DNA of 64,000 nucleotides from Diphasiastrum complanatum (taxonomy: Eukaryota > Streptophyta > Lycopodiopsida > Lycopodiales > Lycopodiaceae), in the NCBI GenBank assembly GCA_029204225.1, contig CM055110.1, positions 48,676,461 to 48,740,460 on the forward strand. The letters are read 5' to 3'. The notes below the pieces were generated by a model, which saw only the letters and a program-made list of their open reading frames with translations, was not told the DNA's origin and made no database searches. The position numbers and the translations under genes were made by a program. Below are positions 42,420 through 54,529 of this stretch, one piece after another. Numbering within the stretch: position 1 is the first letter of the stretch; each line of letters opens with the position of its first letter.

Positions 42420-43140
42420 TTCAAAATATGATTTGAAAAATTAGTCTTAATGACGGAAGACCGTTTGTGAAAAGAAAATAAATTAATTAATAAGAAACAA
42501 TATCCATTTTAATATGTGGGCATACACACGTGTGAATAATGATCACGTGGCCATCATCTTTAATGGATGAATATAAAATGTAGGTCGAGAGATTCTCAAA
42601 AATATGCTGGAAAGTTTCGCGAAACCTTCTCGCAGGATCTTAGAAAATGATAGAGAAACTAACGAAAGGTTCTTGAAAGAATTTTGATAAGATATTAGAA
42701 AATTTCTTGAAATATTCTCGAAAAAAAAATAAAGTTGAAAAATAACTCAAAAGCCAAATGCTCTAAAATTTTTCAAAAAATTGGAGAAAGATTCTAGAAA
42801 AATTCTCGAAAGCAATCCGCGAAAATTAAAACACGTTTTGATTACAAATTGAGTGTTGCAAAAAATTCTCAAAAAGTTCTCGAAAATACTTTGAAAATGT
42901 CTTGAAAGATTGTGAGAGAATTTTAGAAAAATTCTCGAAAAGTTTGAAGAATGATTTTGGAAGAATGCTAGAAAGTGGAAAAAAATTTCACAAAAATTTC
43001 TAGAAAAGATAGGAGAAAGTCGGAAACAATTCCAGGAAAGATAAAAGAAAATTCGCGATCAATTCCAAAAAAATCCTAGAAAAGAATGGGAACAAAAAAA
43101 AAATTTATGGTCAAAGGTAATATTTCTTGAGTCTAGGACC
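42420..43140. repeat. Spacer with TTCTCGAAAA-type motif array
   Basis: Between the integrase and the extra coding region, 42580-43095 is A-rich with many copies of TTCTCGAAA, TTCTAGAAA, TTCTTGAAA and TTTCGCGAAA. The TTCnnGAA core is that of heat-shock elements, but spacing is irregular and low complexity is enough to explain much of it. Confidence 0.6.
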
Positions 43141-43207
43141 CATTAATTTGTGTCGGTGACAGTTCGCCTTCAAGTGATTGGAGTTGTACAGAACCATTCT
43201 TAAACAC

Positions 43208-44460
43208 CTATATAACTTTATAAGGTCCAAGCCATCTCATATGAAGTTTTCCAAGGAACTTTTGATGTCGACTATCATAGATCAGCGCAAAGTCATCAGC
43301 TTTAAGTTCATATTTTCTGATACGACTATTATATTTTCTCTTTCGTTGTTCTTGGATTTCCTCTATTAATTTTTGTGAATTTGCACGAGCTTCAGACAGT
43401 TCTTCAATAGTGGTCAACCTTTTATTAATACTTTCTGCATTGCATCTGTTCGTTGAGCTTGAATACAAAAAGTTGTCACCTCAAATTCAATAGGCAAAAT
43501 AGGATGCATACCATAAGGAAATAGGTGTTTACTTCGTCGTGATCTTTTTTATGTTACGATAAGCCCAAAGAACTAATGGTAATTTCTGATCCCATCAGCC
43601 GCATGTGCAATAGTAATCTTGTTCAAGATCTTACATAATATTCCATTAGCTCTCTCAGTCAACCCGTTTGCTTTTGGATTATAAGGTGTTGTCTTTATGT
43701 GTTTAATCAAAAAATATGTTGTTAGCAGCCGTATTGTGTCATTTAGAAAATGTGTACCACGGTCACTTACTAGTTCAAGCGGGCAACCATATCTTGTGAT
43801 TATAGTCTTGAATAAGAACGTCGCGACAGTTTTCGCATCGTTTCGTTTCGTCGTTTCTGCTTCAACGTTCTTTGTAGCATAATCCGTTGCAACAAGAATA
43901 TAACGACACTTCGTATGTCGAGTCCCAGGTTTGATTGGACTGACAAAGTCAATCCCCCACTTCTCAAATGATGCAAGAGGCAGGATTGGTGTCAACGACC
44001 AATTCATTGCTTTTGTAGGCTTACTAGATCTTTGGCATGGATCACACGAAAGAATAAAATTTGGTACATCCTTGAACAAAGTTGGCCACCAATATTTGGC
44101 AGTCAATATCTTATTAATAGTGTTCTTTAAAACAAAGTGTCCGCCAACATCTTCTGAATGTAAGGCTTGAACAACCTTCTTAATATCTGTTGTTTCACGA
44201 CATCTTCTTAGTTGATGATCAGCACCAAGCTTGTCTAAGACATTGTTAATAATCGTATAAGGTGCTACCTTATATTGAAAAAATGTCTTTTTCTCCATAT
44301 CATAACCATCCGGATATATCTGATCCTTGAGATAAGTAATGATATTAGAATATAACAAATTCGTAGATAAAATTTCAAATAGATTTTCCTTTGGAAAATC
44401 ATCATTAATTGGTTTTTCAGTTTTTCCCGTGCTGAGTCACGAAAGATAATCAACATTTGT
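43208..44460 (-). pseudogene. Integrase of G2
   Basis: Zinc-binding region near 44200-44030 (EDVGGHF, KYWWPTLFKD, CDPCQRS). Core: WGIDFVSPI, VATDYATKNVEAE, LVSDRGTHFLND, NGLTERANGILCK, with the DD35E spacing intact. C-terminal part (43468-43208): QRKRKYNSRIRKYELKADDF and KFLGKLHMRWLGPYKVI. A frame break separates core and C-terminal part near 43570. Integrase would insert the element DNA into the genome. The plus-strand scrap 3786-4425 is from the same family. Confidence 0.9.
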
Positions 44461-45622
44461 ATGATATTTTCCTTGGCAAAGTTCTACTTGATAAGTGAAT
44501 TCCTACAAAAGTAGAACCCATCGAGCAATTCGTCCTGATAAATCTGGTTTATTCACAAGATACTTTAGAGCATAGTGAATAGGAGCATTGGTCAACCTTT
44601 GCTTAAGTTCTTCGAATGCTTTCTGTTGTTCATTCATTTTGGATAAATGTTTGATAATAGCCGACATGTCCTAAGAAAGCTCTTAGTTCGCGTAGATTGG
44701 TTGGTATCTGGAGGTCCTTTAGAAGCTCCACTTTATCTTTATCGACTTCTATGCCTCTGTTCGATATTCTGTGTCCAAGTAAAATTCCTTCTTTCATACC
44801 GAAAATATATTTCTCTGGATGAAGGGATAAACAAGTATCTCGACACCGTTGCATTGTAAGTTTTAACTTCTGTAGGTGTGTCTTTATTTCACTATATACA
44901 CAAATCATCAATAAAGATTTCAAGAAAAGTTCTTAGGAAGGCAGCAAAAATTAACATCATGATTCGCTGAAAAGTCGTTGGTGCATTGCAAAGACCAAAG
45001 GGCATTTTGTAGGCATAAGTGCCCCAATCCATAGTGAACGTGGTCTTTGAACGATCCTCCTTTCTCAATCCAACCTGATTATAACCAAAGAAACCGTCAC
45101 AAAAACTGTAACGTTCTTGACCAGCAACTTGATCTAAGATAGAATCAATGAAGGGCAGAGGATGATGATCCTTGTGGTAGCATTGAGCTTGCGAAAATCC
45201 TGGCATATTCGTATTTTGCCAGTTTTCTTCTTTGGAACAACAACAATGGGTGAAACCCATTCACTGCTTAAGACGGGATAGATAATACCTGTCTTAAGGT
45301 GCTTATAGAGTTCGTCCTTAACCATGAGGGAGTACTTTGGATTAAGACGATACTGTCTCTATCGAAGAGGTACATGGTCTTCTTTAAGATCAATACGGTG
45401 CTCTCTGAATTTTGCAGATATATCTTTCAAATTGTCGAGCGACCAGACAAATACATCTTGATACTCCTTCAATAATTCCATAAATTTTGCAAATTTCGAT
45501 TCTCCAAGTGACTTTGAAACATGCACAAATCTGCTAGGTGCAAGTTCAATTAGTTCAGTAGAATCTAGTAGAATGATATCTTCTGTCATACTAGCCTTGG
45601 TATGGGCATGAATTTCTCGCAT
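44460..45622 (-). pseudogene. Reverse transcriptase and RNase H of G2 (broken)
   Basis: RT starts with KFMELLKEYQDVFVWSLDNL, then YKHLKTGIIYPVLSSEWVSPIV, PKKKTGKIRICQDFRKLNA, DHHPLPFIDSILDQVAGQER, YAYKMPFGLCNAPTTFQRIM, catalytic FIDD (EIFIDDLC) and EGILLGHRISNRGIEVDKDK. Frame changes occur near 45200 and 44900. The RNase H part left of 44630 is badly broken. Both catalytic Asp residues of FIDD are present. No clear protease was identified between gag and RT. Confidence 0.87.
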
Positions 45623-45853
45623 GGTTGACTCTATAGATGTATTCTTGTCGTCAATCTAGTTCTTATTACCAAATTCGTGTTCAGATTCGTCACTCAGAGC
45701 CTTTGCTTCTCGTTGTGACTTTGAATATCTTTTCCACGTCACTTGGCCAGGACTGGTCTTCTGTCTTCGCCAATTTTCCTTCAATTATATCAATCCTCTA
45801 CACAATAGCATCAGTCGAAGCTTTTACTTTCGAGTCTACAATAGCTGGTGTTG

Positions 45854-47300
45854 CTACATACTGATACTTAGGTCTGGCTTCTGCGGCTGAGGGTAGTCAG
45901 GATACTTGTGGCCAGGCTCCCTACAATTTGCGCATAATGGTACATAACCAATCGCCTTTTGTGACTGAGGACGGTCAGAAGAAAAATGTCCCGGCTCTCC
46001 ACAAGTGTAGCAGCTGCCCGACACTAGTTTAGTCGCGGTTTGAGATTTCGCTGGTCCAACGAATTTGAAGGAGTGTGTTTTCTTGGTGCTAAAACTTTGG
46101 TCTATGCTATTGGGCTGATGCTGTAGTACCCTGAACATAATTAGTAGTCGCATCATTTTGAAAAATAAAAAGTACCTCCTGGGTAGGATTTTCAAAATAC
46201 TTTACATTCACAGTGGTGCAGTCTTCCTTAGTATGTCCAGAAGTTTCACATTTCGTACACCACATTCCTGAGTTGGAAGAAGACGTTTTTGGTCTTTTGT
46301 CTACAACTTCAAAAATCTGCACTTTCAAATCATTAAACTTTTTATTAAGATCAGCCATATTACTCTTCCAAAGCTTTTCAACTTTAGAAGTTGACGACTT
46401 ATCCTCGATAGTTTTCGTGTCATCCTTTCGCTTGGATTGTCGTTTACTTCTTTTATATCCTTTATCAGCTTCTAATTCTGATGAATCACTGTTTACGGAC
46501 TCCGAGCTTGAAGAATTGGTACTTGAGTTAGAATTTGAATCATCTTCGCTATCACTAGAATCAGTTTTAGACATACGAGAACTTTTAGTTGAGCGTCGCT
46601 TTCGTGCTAGTTTCGAGGTCTCGAAGTTTTCTACACTAGCTATTACTGCTGCTAAAGAGGTCATGTCCCCTTGTCTGCAATATCGATCAATCTTTGGTGG
46701 TAAACCAGCCAAAAACCATTCGATCTGCATATCAACGGAATATACACCGGTTAGTTTTCCTATAAGATTCTTAACCTTTCGTGTATATTTTTGAAGGGAT
46801 TCTTTAGTCTTCTTTTGAACATTATTCAGATGTCTGAGAATTCTAGATTTATAACCGATTTTTTTTGAACTGGTTCAGAAACACATCTTTCAGTGGTAAC
46901 CAGATCCCAACACGGCCTGGTTCAACTTGATTGTACTATTTGCGTGTCTGCTGTCTCAATAGACCAGGTAAAATTCATAGTTTATCTACATCAGTTCCTT
47001 CATTATTTGCATTAGCAATTGACTCAAATTTCAAAACATAACTATCTGCATCATCGAAAGTAGTCCCTTTAAAATAATTGTACTTAATTTTTTAGATAGA
47101 AGTGAAACGTGCAGTAGGACCCTCCATACCGAAGCTAATTAGGAGTTTAAGTAATTGGGCAGTGATCTCGTCGAGATTTCTTCGACTCGCACTCTCAATT
47201 TGTCTTCATAAAAATTCCTCTCTAAGCTTATGGTATCATTTTGATCAGGATTCTCTATTTTACATACACTAGAAATGGAGATGGATGTGTCAATTTTCTT
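45854..47300 (-). pseudogene. Gag of G2 with three zinc-knuckle-like motifs
   Basis: The capsid part has KYTRKVKNLIGKLTGVYSVD and MQIEWFLAGLPPKIDRYCRQ, followed by a long Ser/Asp-rich acidic stretch and a basic KRSKRQSKRK block. Then comes knuckle CTKCETSGHTKEDC and, after a frame break near 46150, CYTCGEPGHFSSDR and CANCREPGHKYPDY. The last two have lost their final Cys (Arg and Tyr there). Gag would build the particle and bind RNA. A frame break lies near 46800. Confidence 0.8.
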
Positions 47301-47317
47301 ATAACTTTCCTAAGATA

Positions 47318-47335
47318 TCCCCGGCAACGACGCCA
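47318..47335 (-). other. Primer-binding site of G2 (tRNA-Asp type)
   Basis: The minus strand reads TGGCGTCGTTGCCGGGGA. This complements the 3' end of plant tRNA-Asp, with one change (T for C at base 6), and is the usual primer of Athila/Tat-like gypsy elements. Confidence 0.85.
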
Positions 47336-47344
47336 AAAATTGGT

Positions 47345-48621
47345 ATATGTCATACTATACCAACAAGGTTAATATAGATTTTGTAGTAAATAATGTCAAA
47401 CCCACAAAGGATAGCGTTAGAAAGTTATGTATTTGGTATAATTTATGATTTATTTCAAATGAAGTGGCTTCGGGCATTATTCTAGTTGTCAACAGCCATT
47501 TAAAAGTAACCAGTATTACTTGTGTTGGGGTGTGTAGTGTTAATTATTCTAGAACAGTAGTCTTGCCTCTATCAAATCGAAGAAACGCATTCTACAGGTG
47601 AGATGTTATCAGAGTAGTACAGCAGTACTACACTCTGGCTGATTAAGGTGTCAATAGAGAGTCGAGAAACATTCAATGTATTCATGGTTGTGCAGAAAAT
47701 TAATTAATCGCATTCGCGAACTGTTTGTTTCTAGATAGAAGTCCTCAACAACTTAAGTCCAAGGTTATGGTTAAAGAACACGAATAGTTTTAGAGCACGT
47801 TAGAAACTTATGTCCGTTACAAGCAAGAACACAGATTAAAGACTCAATTCTTCAGACAGGGACTGTCATCTCATATGTATACATACAGTTTTATTCAATG
47901 ATCATGCTAGACTACTCTACCAAATGTAGATGTTATTTGAGTGCCAAAAAAAAAGTATTCGCGACAGACGAATAAGATGATTTTAAGACAGTTCCTTAGA
48001 GCATATTTACGGATACACAACAAATGGCTGTAATGCGCTAGAGAGTCTGTCTGATCAGAGAGTAATTCATGTAATGCATTAGAGATTGCTAGTAGACTCA
48101 GAATCACTCACACTCGACAGTGCGAAGAATACAGATAAGGGAGAATAACTCTCAGCACTCTATTCACTTCTTCAACCTCTTACAAATACATAAACTCTTC
48201 TCTCTCAATGGTCGAGACTGAAGCGTGAGATCAATATATGTTCTACGGGACGAACAAACACATCTCTAAAACAACAGGTGCATCGCTCCCGCGAAAAGGT
48301 CTAGTTAACAATTAGGTTGAGTATATGTTCAATTATAGCATAAGAGATATATTTAACTAAGAGTTAAAATTACTCTAGTTTAACATGTCGATTCATATCT
48401 AGTCGTTTCGCATGGACGGCCTAATAAAGGCTATCCAAGACAATGTCTTCCCTGTTAAAGGTCTTGTCCTTAAATACAAGGCAAGTACTTAGAGATTTAT
48501 TCTCAAAAAATGACTTAGGCCTCTTCATGATTTATATTTATCCAGCTCATATCTTCATTTTCGAGTATATCATGCCATATTTAGGTTGATATTCAATATT
48601 TAACAGTTTTGTGGCATTACA
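47345..48621 (-). repeat. 5' LTR of G2
   Basis: On the minus strand it starts TGTAATGCCACAAAACTG at 48621. The first ~605 bp match 39247-38645 with about 40 differences by eye. The remaining ~670 bp to the primer site have no counterpart at the left LTR, so either the left LTR is truncated or extra sequence was inserted here. Confidence 0.7.
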
Positions 48622-48629
48622 ACATTGTT

Positions 48630-49870
48630 GAGTATCTTATGCCAGGCCAACCGGACAAATTCTTACCCAAGGTGGAACAACGGAAGTTGATTCTAAAAGC
48701 TGGACCTTACCAGTTGATTGCCGACCAATTGTATTGAAGAGGATCTGATAGTATCCTTCAAAGATGTATTCTTCCACATGAGGCCACCCAGATTATTTCA
48801 ATTTTGCATGAAGGCATGTGTGGTGGCCATTTTGCATCCGACTTTACAGTTCGCAAGATCTTGCAATAAGGATGTTGGTGGCCAACGATTTGTAAGGAAA
48901 CAGATGAGTACTTGAAAAAATGTGACGTGTGCCAAACAGCTAGAAGACCGACAAGATTGAACTATGATCTTCTACATCCAGTCCAAGCTCAAGCACCATT
49001 TGAAAAGTGGGGATTCGACTATATTGGTCCAATTCATCCAGTTACAAGGAGTTCACAAGCCATATATATTATCGTGGCTACAGATTATCTCACCAAGTGG
49101 GTAGAAGCCAAGGTAGTGTGAATAGCTAATGCTCGAGCAATCGCCAAGTTCCTGTATGAAAAATTTACTGTGCACTTCAATTGCCCGTTGGAGATAGTCA
49201 GCGATCGTGGAAGCCATTTCGTCAATGAGACGATTAAAGTCCTATTGGAGGAATTCTTCGTGATCCATCGATTTAGCACACTTTATGATCCTTGCAGTAA
49301 TCGGCAGGCAAAGTCGTCCAATAAGACCTTGTGTAGCGTGATCACGAAAACAATTGAAGCTAGCAGATCTAATTGGGAGCACAAGCTATGTGTTGCACTG
49401 TGCGCATTCAGAACAACATACAAGGGAAACACTAATCAAACACGCTTTCAATTGGTTTATGATCAAGATGTAGTAATGCCAGTAGTGTTCTTGGTGCCAT
49501 CTTAAAGGGTTGTCGTAACACAACGCTTGGATAAATCCAAATCTTTACAATTATGTCATGAAAACTTACACAAACATTGTGAGACACGCATCTTGGAAGT
49601 ACATGCAATAGTCATGATGCAAAGCATGGCATGATTAATGGTCACACAAGAAGGATCTTCGATCTGGAGGCCTCCTCCTCATCTATAAAACCAAAGAGAT
49701 CAAGAGAAAGTTGAAGTTCATAGGTGAAGGGCCGTATCGTGTCAAGAAAATCCTAAGCCATGGAGCCCTGAACTTTGAACAACTTGATGGGATGCCATTC
49801 GATACACCCATCAATGGTAGCCAACTCCACAAGTACGGGCCACCACAACAAGATGGATCTAGCTAGGTGA
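48630..49870 (+). pseudogene. Gypsy integrase fragment, family G3 (longest copy)
   Basis: The translation gives ILHEGMCGGHFASDFTVRKI, CWWPTICKETDEYLKKCDVC, EKWGFDYIGPIHPVTRSSQA, IVATDYLTKWVEAKVV, EIVSDRGSHFVNETIKVL and the C-terminal module DLLLIYKTKEIKRKLKFIGE with NGSQLHKYGPP. Stops and frame breaks occur (after KILQ, after AKVV, around 49510). The catalytic Glu position holds Lys (AAG, 49311-49313). Related scraps are at 13235-13740 (minus) and 54530-54850. Confidence 0.85.
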
Positions 49871-50510
49871 TGTCCACCTACGCATACCTGAGTCAAATCA
49901 AGTCCAATCAGAAGACATCACAAATCTAAGTAGAACCAGTCAGATCGAGCCAAATCCTCAAGATTTAGTAAAATCAACTAAAATCTCGCCAAGATCATGC
50001 AAGATTCAATAGGATCCAAGTAGGATCCAGATCCAGATGGGATAAAAAAGGTGGCAAATCATCATCAAATACTACTTATCCTCAAAAGATACAAATTTGA
50101 AGCATAGATGTGTGAAAATCACTTAAACTGATGGATCAGCAACCAAATCTCCATAAGAGTTCTTGCAGAGTTCTCCATAGCCATATCTGACCTGGATGCA
50201 AGTTTATACAAGCCTGCAAGAGTTAGGGATCAGAGAATCTCAAGATATGACCAAAAAACACTAGAAAAGAATATTATTTTTTAGATCCTTTGGAAACCAA
50301 CTCTCACAAAGATTTTTAAAGATGCATTTGAGTCATATTCAGTGACTGACAAGGATGCAAGAGTTATTGATGAAAAGATCATTAAATTTGAGTGTTTGCG
50401 AGGGTTCAGAGAAAAAAAATCTATGGAACATTTGCAGGGCATCAAGATATCAGGATGAACATTCGCAGCAACAATTTTTGACTCAGGGGGGCCTATTTGC
50501 ATAGTCAGAT
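49870..50510. other. No gene recognised
   Basis: AT-rich, non-coding. Recurrent AAATCAAGTCCAATC/AGATCCAAG-type words suggest the 3' part of the G3 element after integrase, but no LTR edge was identified. Confidence 0.35.
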
Positions 50511-50930
50511 GTGTTGGAAAGAAGTGTTATCTTCCTCTTTCTTCATGCATGACTACGTCTACCAATTTCGAACAAAACAATAGTGATAGAAATCATGTTC
50601 GATCTTATAGTAACTAACTTTGAAATCATCAGTACTATAGTGATTATGTAGCCAAATAATAATGCTGTGAATGTTTAGACAAACAATTAGTCGCTAAAAA
50701 CTACAAAAATGCATACATTTTGAGATTGTATTGATTTAGTATGAAAGCGAAACATAAGTAAATGAGTACAATAAGTTGCGGATCAAAGTCACATAATCTA
50801 AACTATTTCTAAACGGCTAAAATAAAAGTTTGAATTAAGCGCAATACTGATAAGCAGTAAGCACAATAACAATCTCTAAACAACTCTAAGAATTGAGCTA
50901 GAATGCTCATGAGTGTTCAAGCTCGCAGGC
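50511..50930 (-). repeat. Copia LTR remnant, minus orientation
   Basis: The reverse complement contains TTTGGCTACATAATCACTAT, ATTTCTATCACTATTGTTTT, AGTCATGCATGAAGAAAGAG and ends CTTTCCAACA at 50511. This matches the right end of the LTR at 27310-27557. No primer site follows, so it may be a solo or truncated LTR. Confidence 0.65.
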
Positions 50931-51229
50931 TTGAGAGAGAGAGAGAGCTAACTATTCAATACTTGTTGATATATTGATCGCATTTCAATGCTTCTTAAAA
51001 CTGTATGAATATGAACAACTATATATACTAAACAAAATGTTGTCCAATAGTAGGACATCTAATTAGGTCGTCAATCATAATGGATAGTGAGCTGGCATCT
51101 GTCCACTTGAATCTTCCCAAAAATTCGGTGGCTTCAAGTAAGGCGAACAATAAACTGTCTTTGCCTCAACAAAATATTTGTCAAAAATAAATTTGTCATA
51201 AGGAGGTGCCCCATTTCTTGAAGGGGTGC

Positions 51230-53160
51230 ACCTCCTGCCCATTGAGCCCCTACGTATAGGGAGGGGTGTGGGACGGCATTCTCATTGTCATCTCCTTGGA
51301 GAAAGAGAGAGAGTGTGTGTGAGAGAGCTTTTGAGAGAGCTTGTGCAAGAAGGAGTGTGTGGAGAAGACGAGGAAAACTGAAGAGGCTGTAGCCAGGTGC
51401 CTTCCACTCTCATCCATTTCCATTTTGCTGTCTATTCCATTTCACTGCTATTGATTAACTGGTTTGATCTTTAGCATTGTGTTTTCACCATCTCATTTGT
51501 GGAATTAGAATTGGTGTTATTTGCTTTTGCAGTTTTTAATATTGTGATTGCAGGCCCTGGTATTGTGGGGATTACATATTGCATCTCTCTGTCATCTCTA
51601 ACATTTGTTTGCAGATTGTGGTGATTAGAAGATCACTTGTTGTCCATCAACAAATTTATTTCTTGAGACTGCCATCTCTAACACTTTGTTGCAGGTTTTG
51701 AGGTTTTGAAAGCTGCCTATAACATTTTGTTGCCGGCTGTGAGGATTTGGAAGTCATCTAATCTCGTGATTGCAGGCTGTGGAGCTGTAGGCACTTTGTT
51801 GTTTTCTGCACTTCATGGTTCTAGATATCATTTTTCTATACTGATAAATGTATGCCTTAGTTCTGTGGACAGAATGGCAGAATGTTTATTTGATGTTAGG
51901 AATGTTGTAATGTTTATGTTAAATGAGTGATTCAAGATAGTGAAGGTCTTGAATAAAAATCCATTGTGATTCTTGATCCAAATGACAACCTGAAATCAGA
52001 CCACCAATCATAGGAAGTTGGTTTAAGCAAATGTGCCTTAGCCTTGATTACGTCTGGTCTTGAGGATTGAAGTGATGTGAAAGTAAGTAGTGGAAATATT
52101 TTCATTTCTACACCCTACTGCCATGGCCTTTGTTCTCCAATTGTGCTGTCTATGGCTCATTTTGGCCAGTTTCTTGACCTGTCCATCGCTGTCAAAGGAA
52201 AGTGTTTGCTAGATCGCTACCCCATCTGCAGCCCTGTCCTGCTCATTATCAAAAGTCTGCTACCGGTTTTGGGCTCTTATCCTTGCCTGCGACCATTCCT
52301 AACTCTATCTGCGTGGCAAGGAAAAACCACTACCTGTCTGCTATGGTCTGCGCCCTCACCTAAATTTGCCATCTGTTGTTCACGGCCCTGTTTGCGGCCA
52401 TTCCTACCTTTATTTGCATGCTGAAAAAAAAACTCTGTTAACTGTTGGTTTGCGCCCTGTTGAGTTCGCCGCTTCTGCTAATGGCTATTATTGTATCTCT
52501 ACTTTGATCGTAGAGTTTGGTTATAGTTTTCTCATCGGCTTCGTGTCTGTGCAGTAGCGTAATCTGTGCAATCGGCCTTCACTCTTTACTTAGACTCTTT
52601 AATTACGCGTTTAAGGAAAAAAAATCCTACTTACCGCCCACAACCAAATATGTACCCTACGACCCTGCTGTGGGTCGTGCACACTTCAAACCATTCTTTC
52701 TTATGCCCAAAGACCTTACAACGATCCTGCAGCCTTTCTTTGCTGCTCATTTTCTACCTGAGTGCGCCCTATCCTGTTGCGGTCTGTTTGTGCTGTCCGA
52801 CCCTCATCTAATTCGCCTACGTGGAGGTGAAGAGAGGATCTGCACCCTACTGCTGCATTGATGTCCTCTTCCTATTGCTGGTCTGTGCTGTGTTTGTAAC
52901 CACGACGTATCTCGTGCCCTGCGGCCCCTTCTGGTTGCCCTTCTTGTGTAGGTCGTGCCCTCACCAACGCCCACCAATTCGTTTTGCTTGTTCGTTGTCC
53001 TACCTGTGGGTCCGCACTTCCTTTTATCCAACTGATCTGTTGTCTACCTTTGGATTTTCTTATAACTTTGGTCTGCAAGTTTACCCACTCCTTTAACTCT
53101 GGCCCACTTTCGCTCTTGCCTATGCTATGCACACCCATGGCATCGTTATAGATTAGACTT
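51230..53160. repeat. GC-richer unclassified region with degenerate tandem repeats
   Basis: 51535-51830 has several diverged copies of a 70-100 bp unit with TCTAACA..TTTG(T/C)TGCAGGTTGTGG. 52240-52490 repeats GCCTG(C)GACCATTCCTA and TGCGCCCTCA phrases. Open frames here overlap in all directions and have no domains. It could be an LTR or leader of an unidentified element. Confidence 0.45.
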
Positions 53161-54120
53161 TGAATCCGTTAATTGGCTTTGATCTCAACACATCATTGAT
53201 CCAACAACTAGTTGGAACCGCTAAGTTGATTGTGAAGCAAACACTTGTTTAGTATTTGTTTGACGAGTTAAAAATGCCCGCCACCTTTGCTGCATGTGGG
53301 GAGGTCGGTGAATCTGTATTTCTTCTCGGAATGCACTAGTAACAAGTATTTTCAAAGCCTATGCAAATGGTTCAGATGAAGATTAGGTGGTTGTCCAAAA
53401 TCTAACTTTGTTTTACCTTATTCGTTAAGTGATTTTCAGCTTATATACGAGTCATGCTTGTACGTCTCATTGGTATCTCAAAAGCCAAAGCTTACACGCG
53501 TGATCTCTTGTCCATTTCAAAGTTCCTTAGGCTATCTGGAAAATGTTGGTAGACTGTTAGGAATTTGCCTTGTCGATTGCCATTGAAAGTGCCTGTGATC
53601 ATGAGCGGCCTTATTTTTTACTCCATACCCAATGGAGCTTGAGCTGTTATTGTGGTATAGACCGACTTCTGTTAGTATTTCCTTAGATTGGCAGTCTATT
53701 TGGGGGTCGTTTTATAATCCTTCAGTGGTGCGTCTGTCGGGAGGAGCATGAGCTCCTTTCGAATTCTTGTTTATTGTTTGAAAGTGTTTTCAAATGGTTC
53801 TCTTTAATTGACCATTAACTTGCACAGCCAAAAGCTCGTTTGATCCAAATTGTCCGTGAAGGTTTGAATGCCTTGCGGCAATCGGAGCCTCTTTTGTATC
53901 AGTTTTATGAGTGACTCTCGAGGTCTTTTTGGATAAGACTTGAGCACCGAAAAATGTGAGGTTTGTTTGGCGCAGTGGTTTGTGCAAGTAGGGTCATTAG
54001 GTGTCATACTGAGAACTAGACCAATACTGGATGTGTTGGAGGTTCCTTTAAAAAAAAAAATTGATTGATGGAAAAAAATATAATCATGATTCCCACGCGC
54101 CTAGTGCGATGAGGATTTTT
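53160..54120. other. No gene recognised
   Basis: About 1 kb without domains, repeats or RNA genes that I can support. Confidence 0.4.
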
Positions 54121-54125
54121 TTTCT

Positions 54126-54455
54126 ATGATGAGAATGACTCTCAGGCCATACAAAATTTGTATAGAAATTTATTTCTTGGGGAATCACCCATAAGTGAAA
54201 TTTCCAATGACTGTGTAAAACTTAATGATTCAATTGATGAATCAGAGTTATTAGTGAAATTCACGAAAAATCTACCACTTCTTCATGAAGAAGAATGATA
54301 TTTTGAGTTGTGCGACTTTCTTGAAAATTTGAGTGAAGAATATTTTGAAATATCACCCTTTCACACCGATCCTAAAACAGATGATTCAAATCAATGTGAT
54401 TCGATCTATGTAGAGCACAGGGGAGACTTCACTTACAAATCAATTATTTTGTGAC
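54126..54455 (+). pseudogene. Acidic coding remnant, probably retroelement
   Basis: An almost open frame of about 108 codons with one stop reads DENDSQAIQNLYRNLFLGES, KLNDSIDESELLVKFTKNLP and FELCDFLENLSEEYF. It lies 75 bp before a G3 integrase scrap. I infer it is polyprotein sequence, but do not recognise a domain. Confidence 0.35.
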
Positions 54456-54529
54456 TATTCATCATAGTCCGATTGTGATTCAAAATCCAATTCTTGGAGT
54501 TGATTAAACCCTAACACCCAAATCATATT

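Larger units (their letters stand above)
38645..48621 (-). mobile_element. Ty3/gypsy retrotransposon G2 with extra coding region (decayed)
   Basis: In minus order: LTR (48621 to about 47345), tRNA-Asp-type primer site (47335-47318), gag, RT, RNase H, integrase, a purine-rich (plus-strand) spacer, a 2.6-kb extra coding region, polypurine tract (TTTGAGGAAAGGGATA, 39263-39248) and 3' LTR (39247-38645). Order and primer site fit the non-chromovirus gypsy group (Athila/Tat kind) by inference. The shared 600 bp of the LTRs differs at about 40 positions by eye, so it is older than the copia elements. Stops and frame breaks are frequent. Confidence 0.85.

Noticed and set aside
42580-43095. A CRISPR-like regular array
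   Set aside because: Spacing of the TTCTCGAAAA words is irregular, there are no unique spacers, and this is plant nuclear DNA.
52077-53138. Several overlapping frames of 80-115 codons in the GC-richer block
   Set aside because: All three forward frames and the reverse strand are open in places, as expected from composition; no domains or splice pattern.
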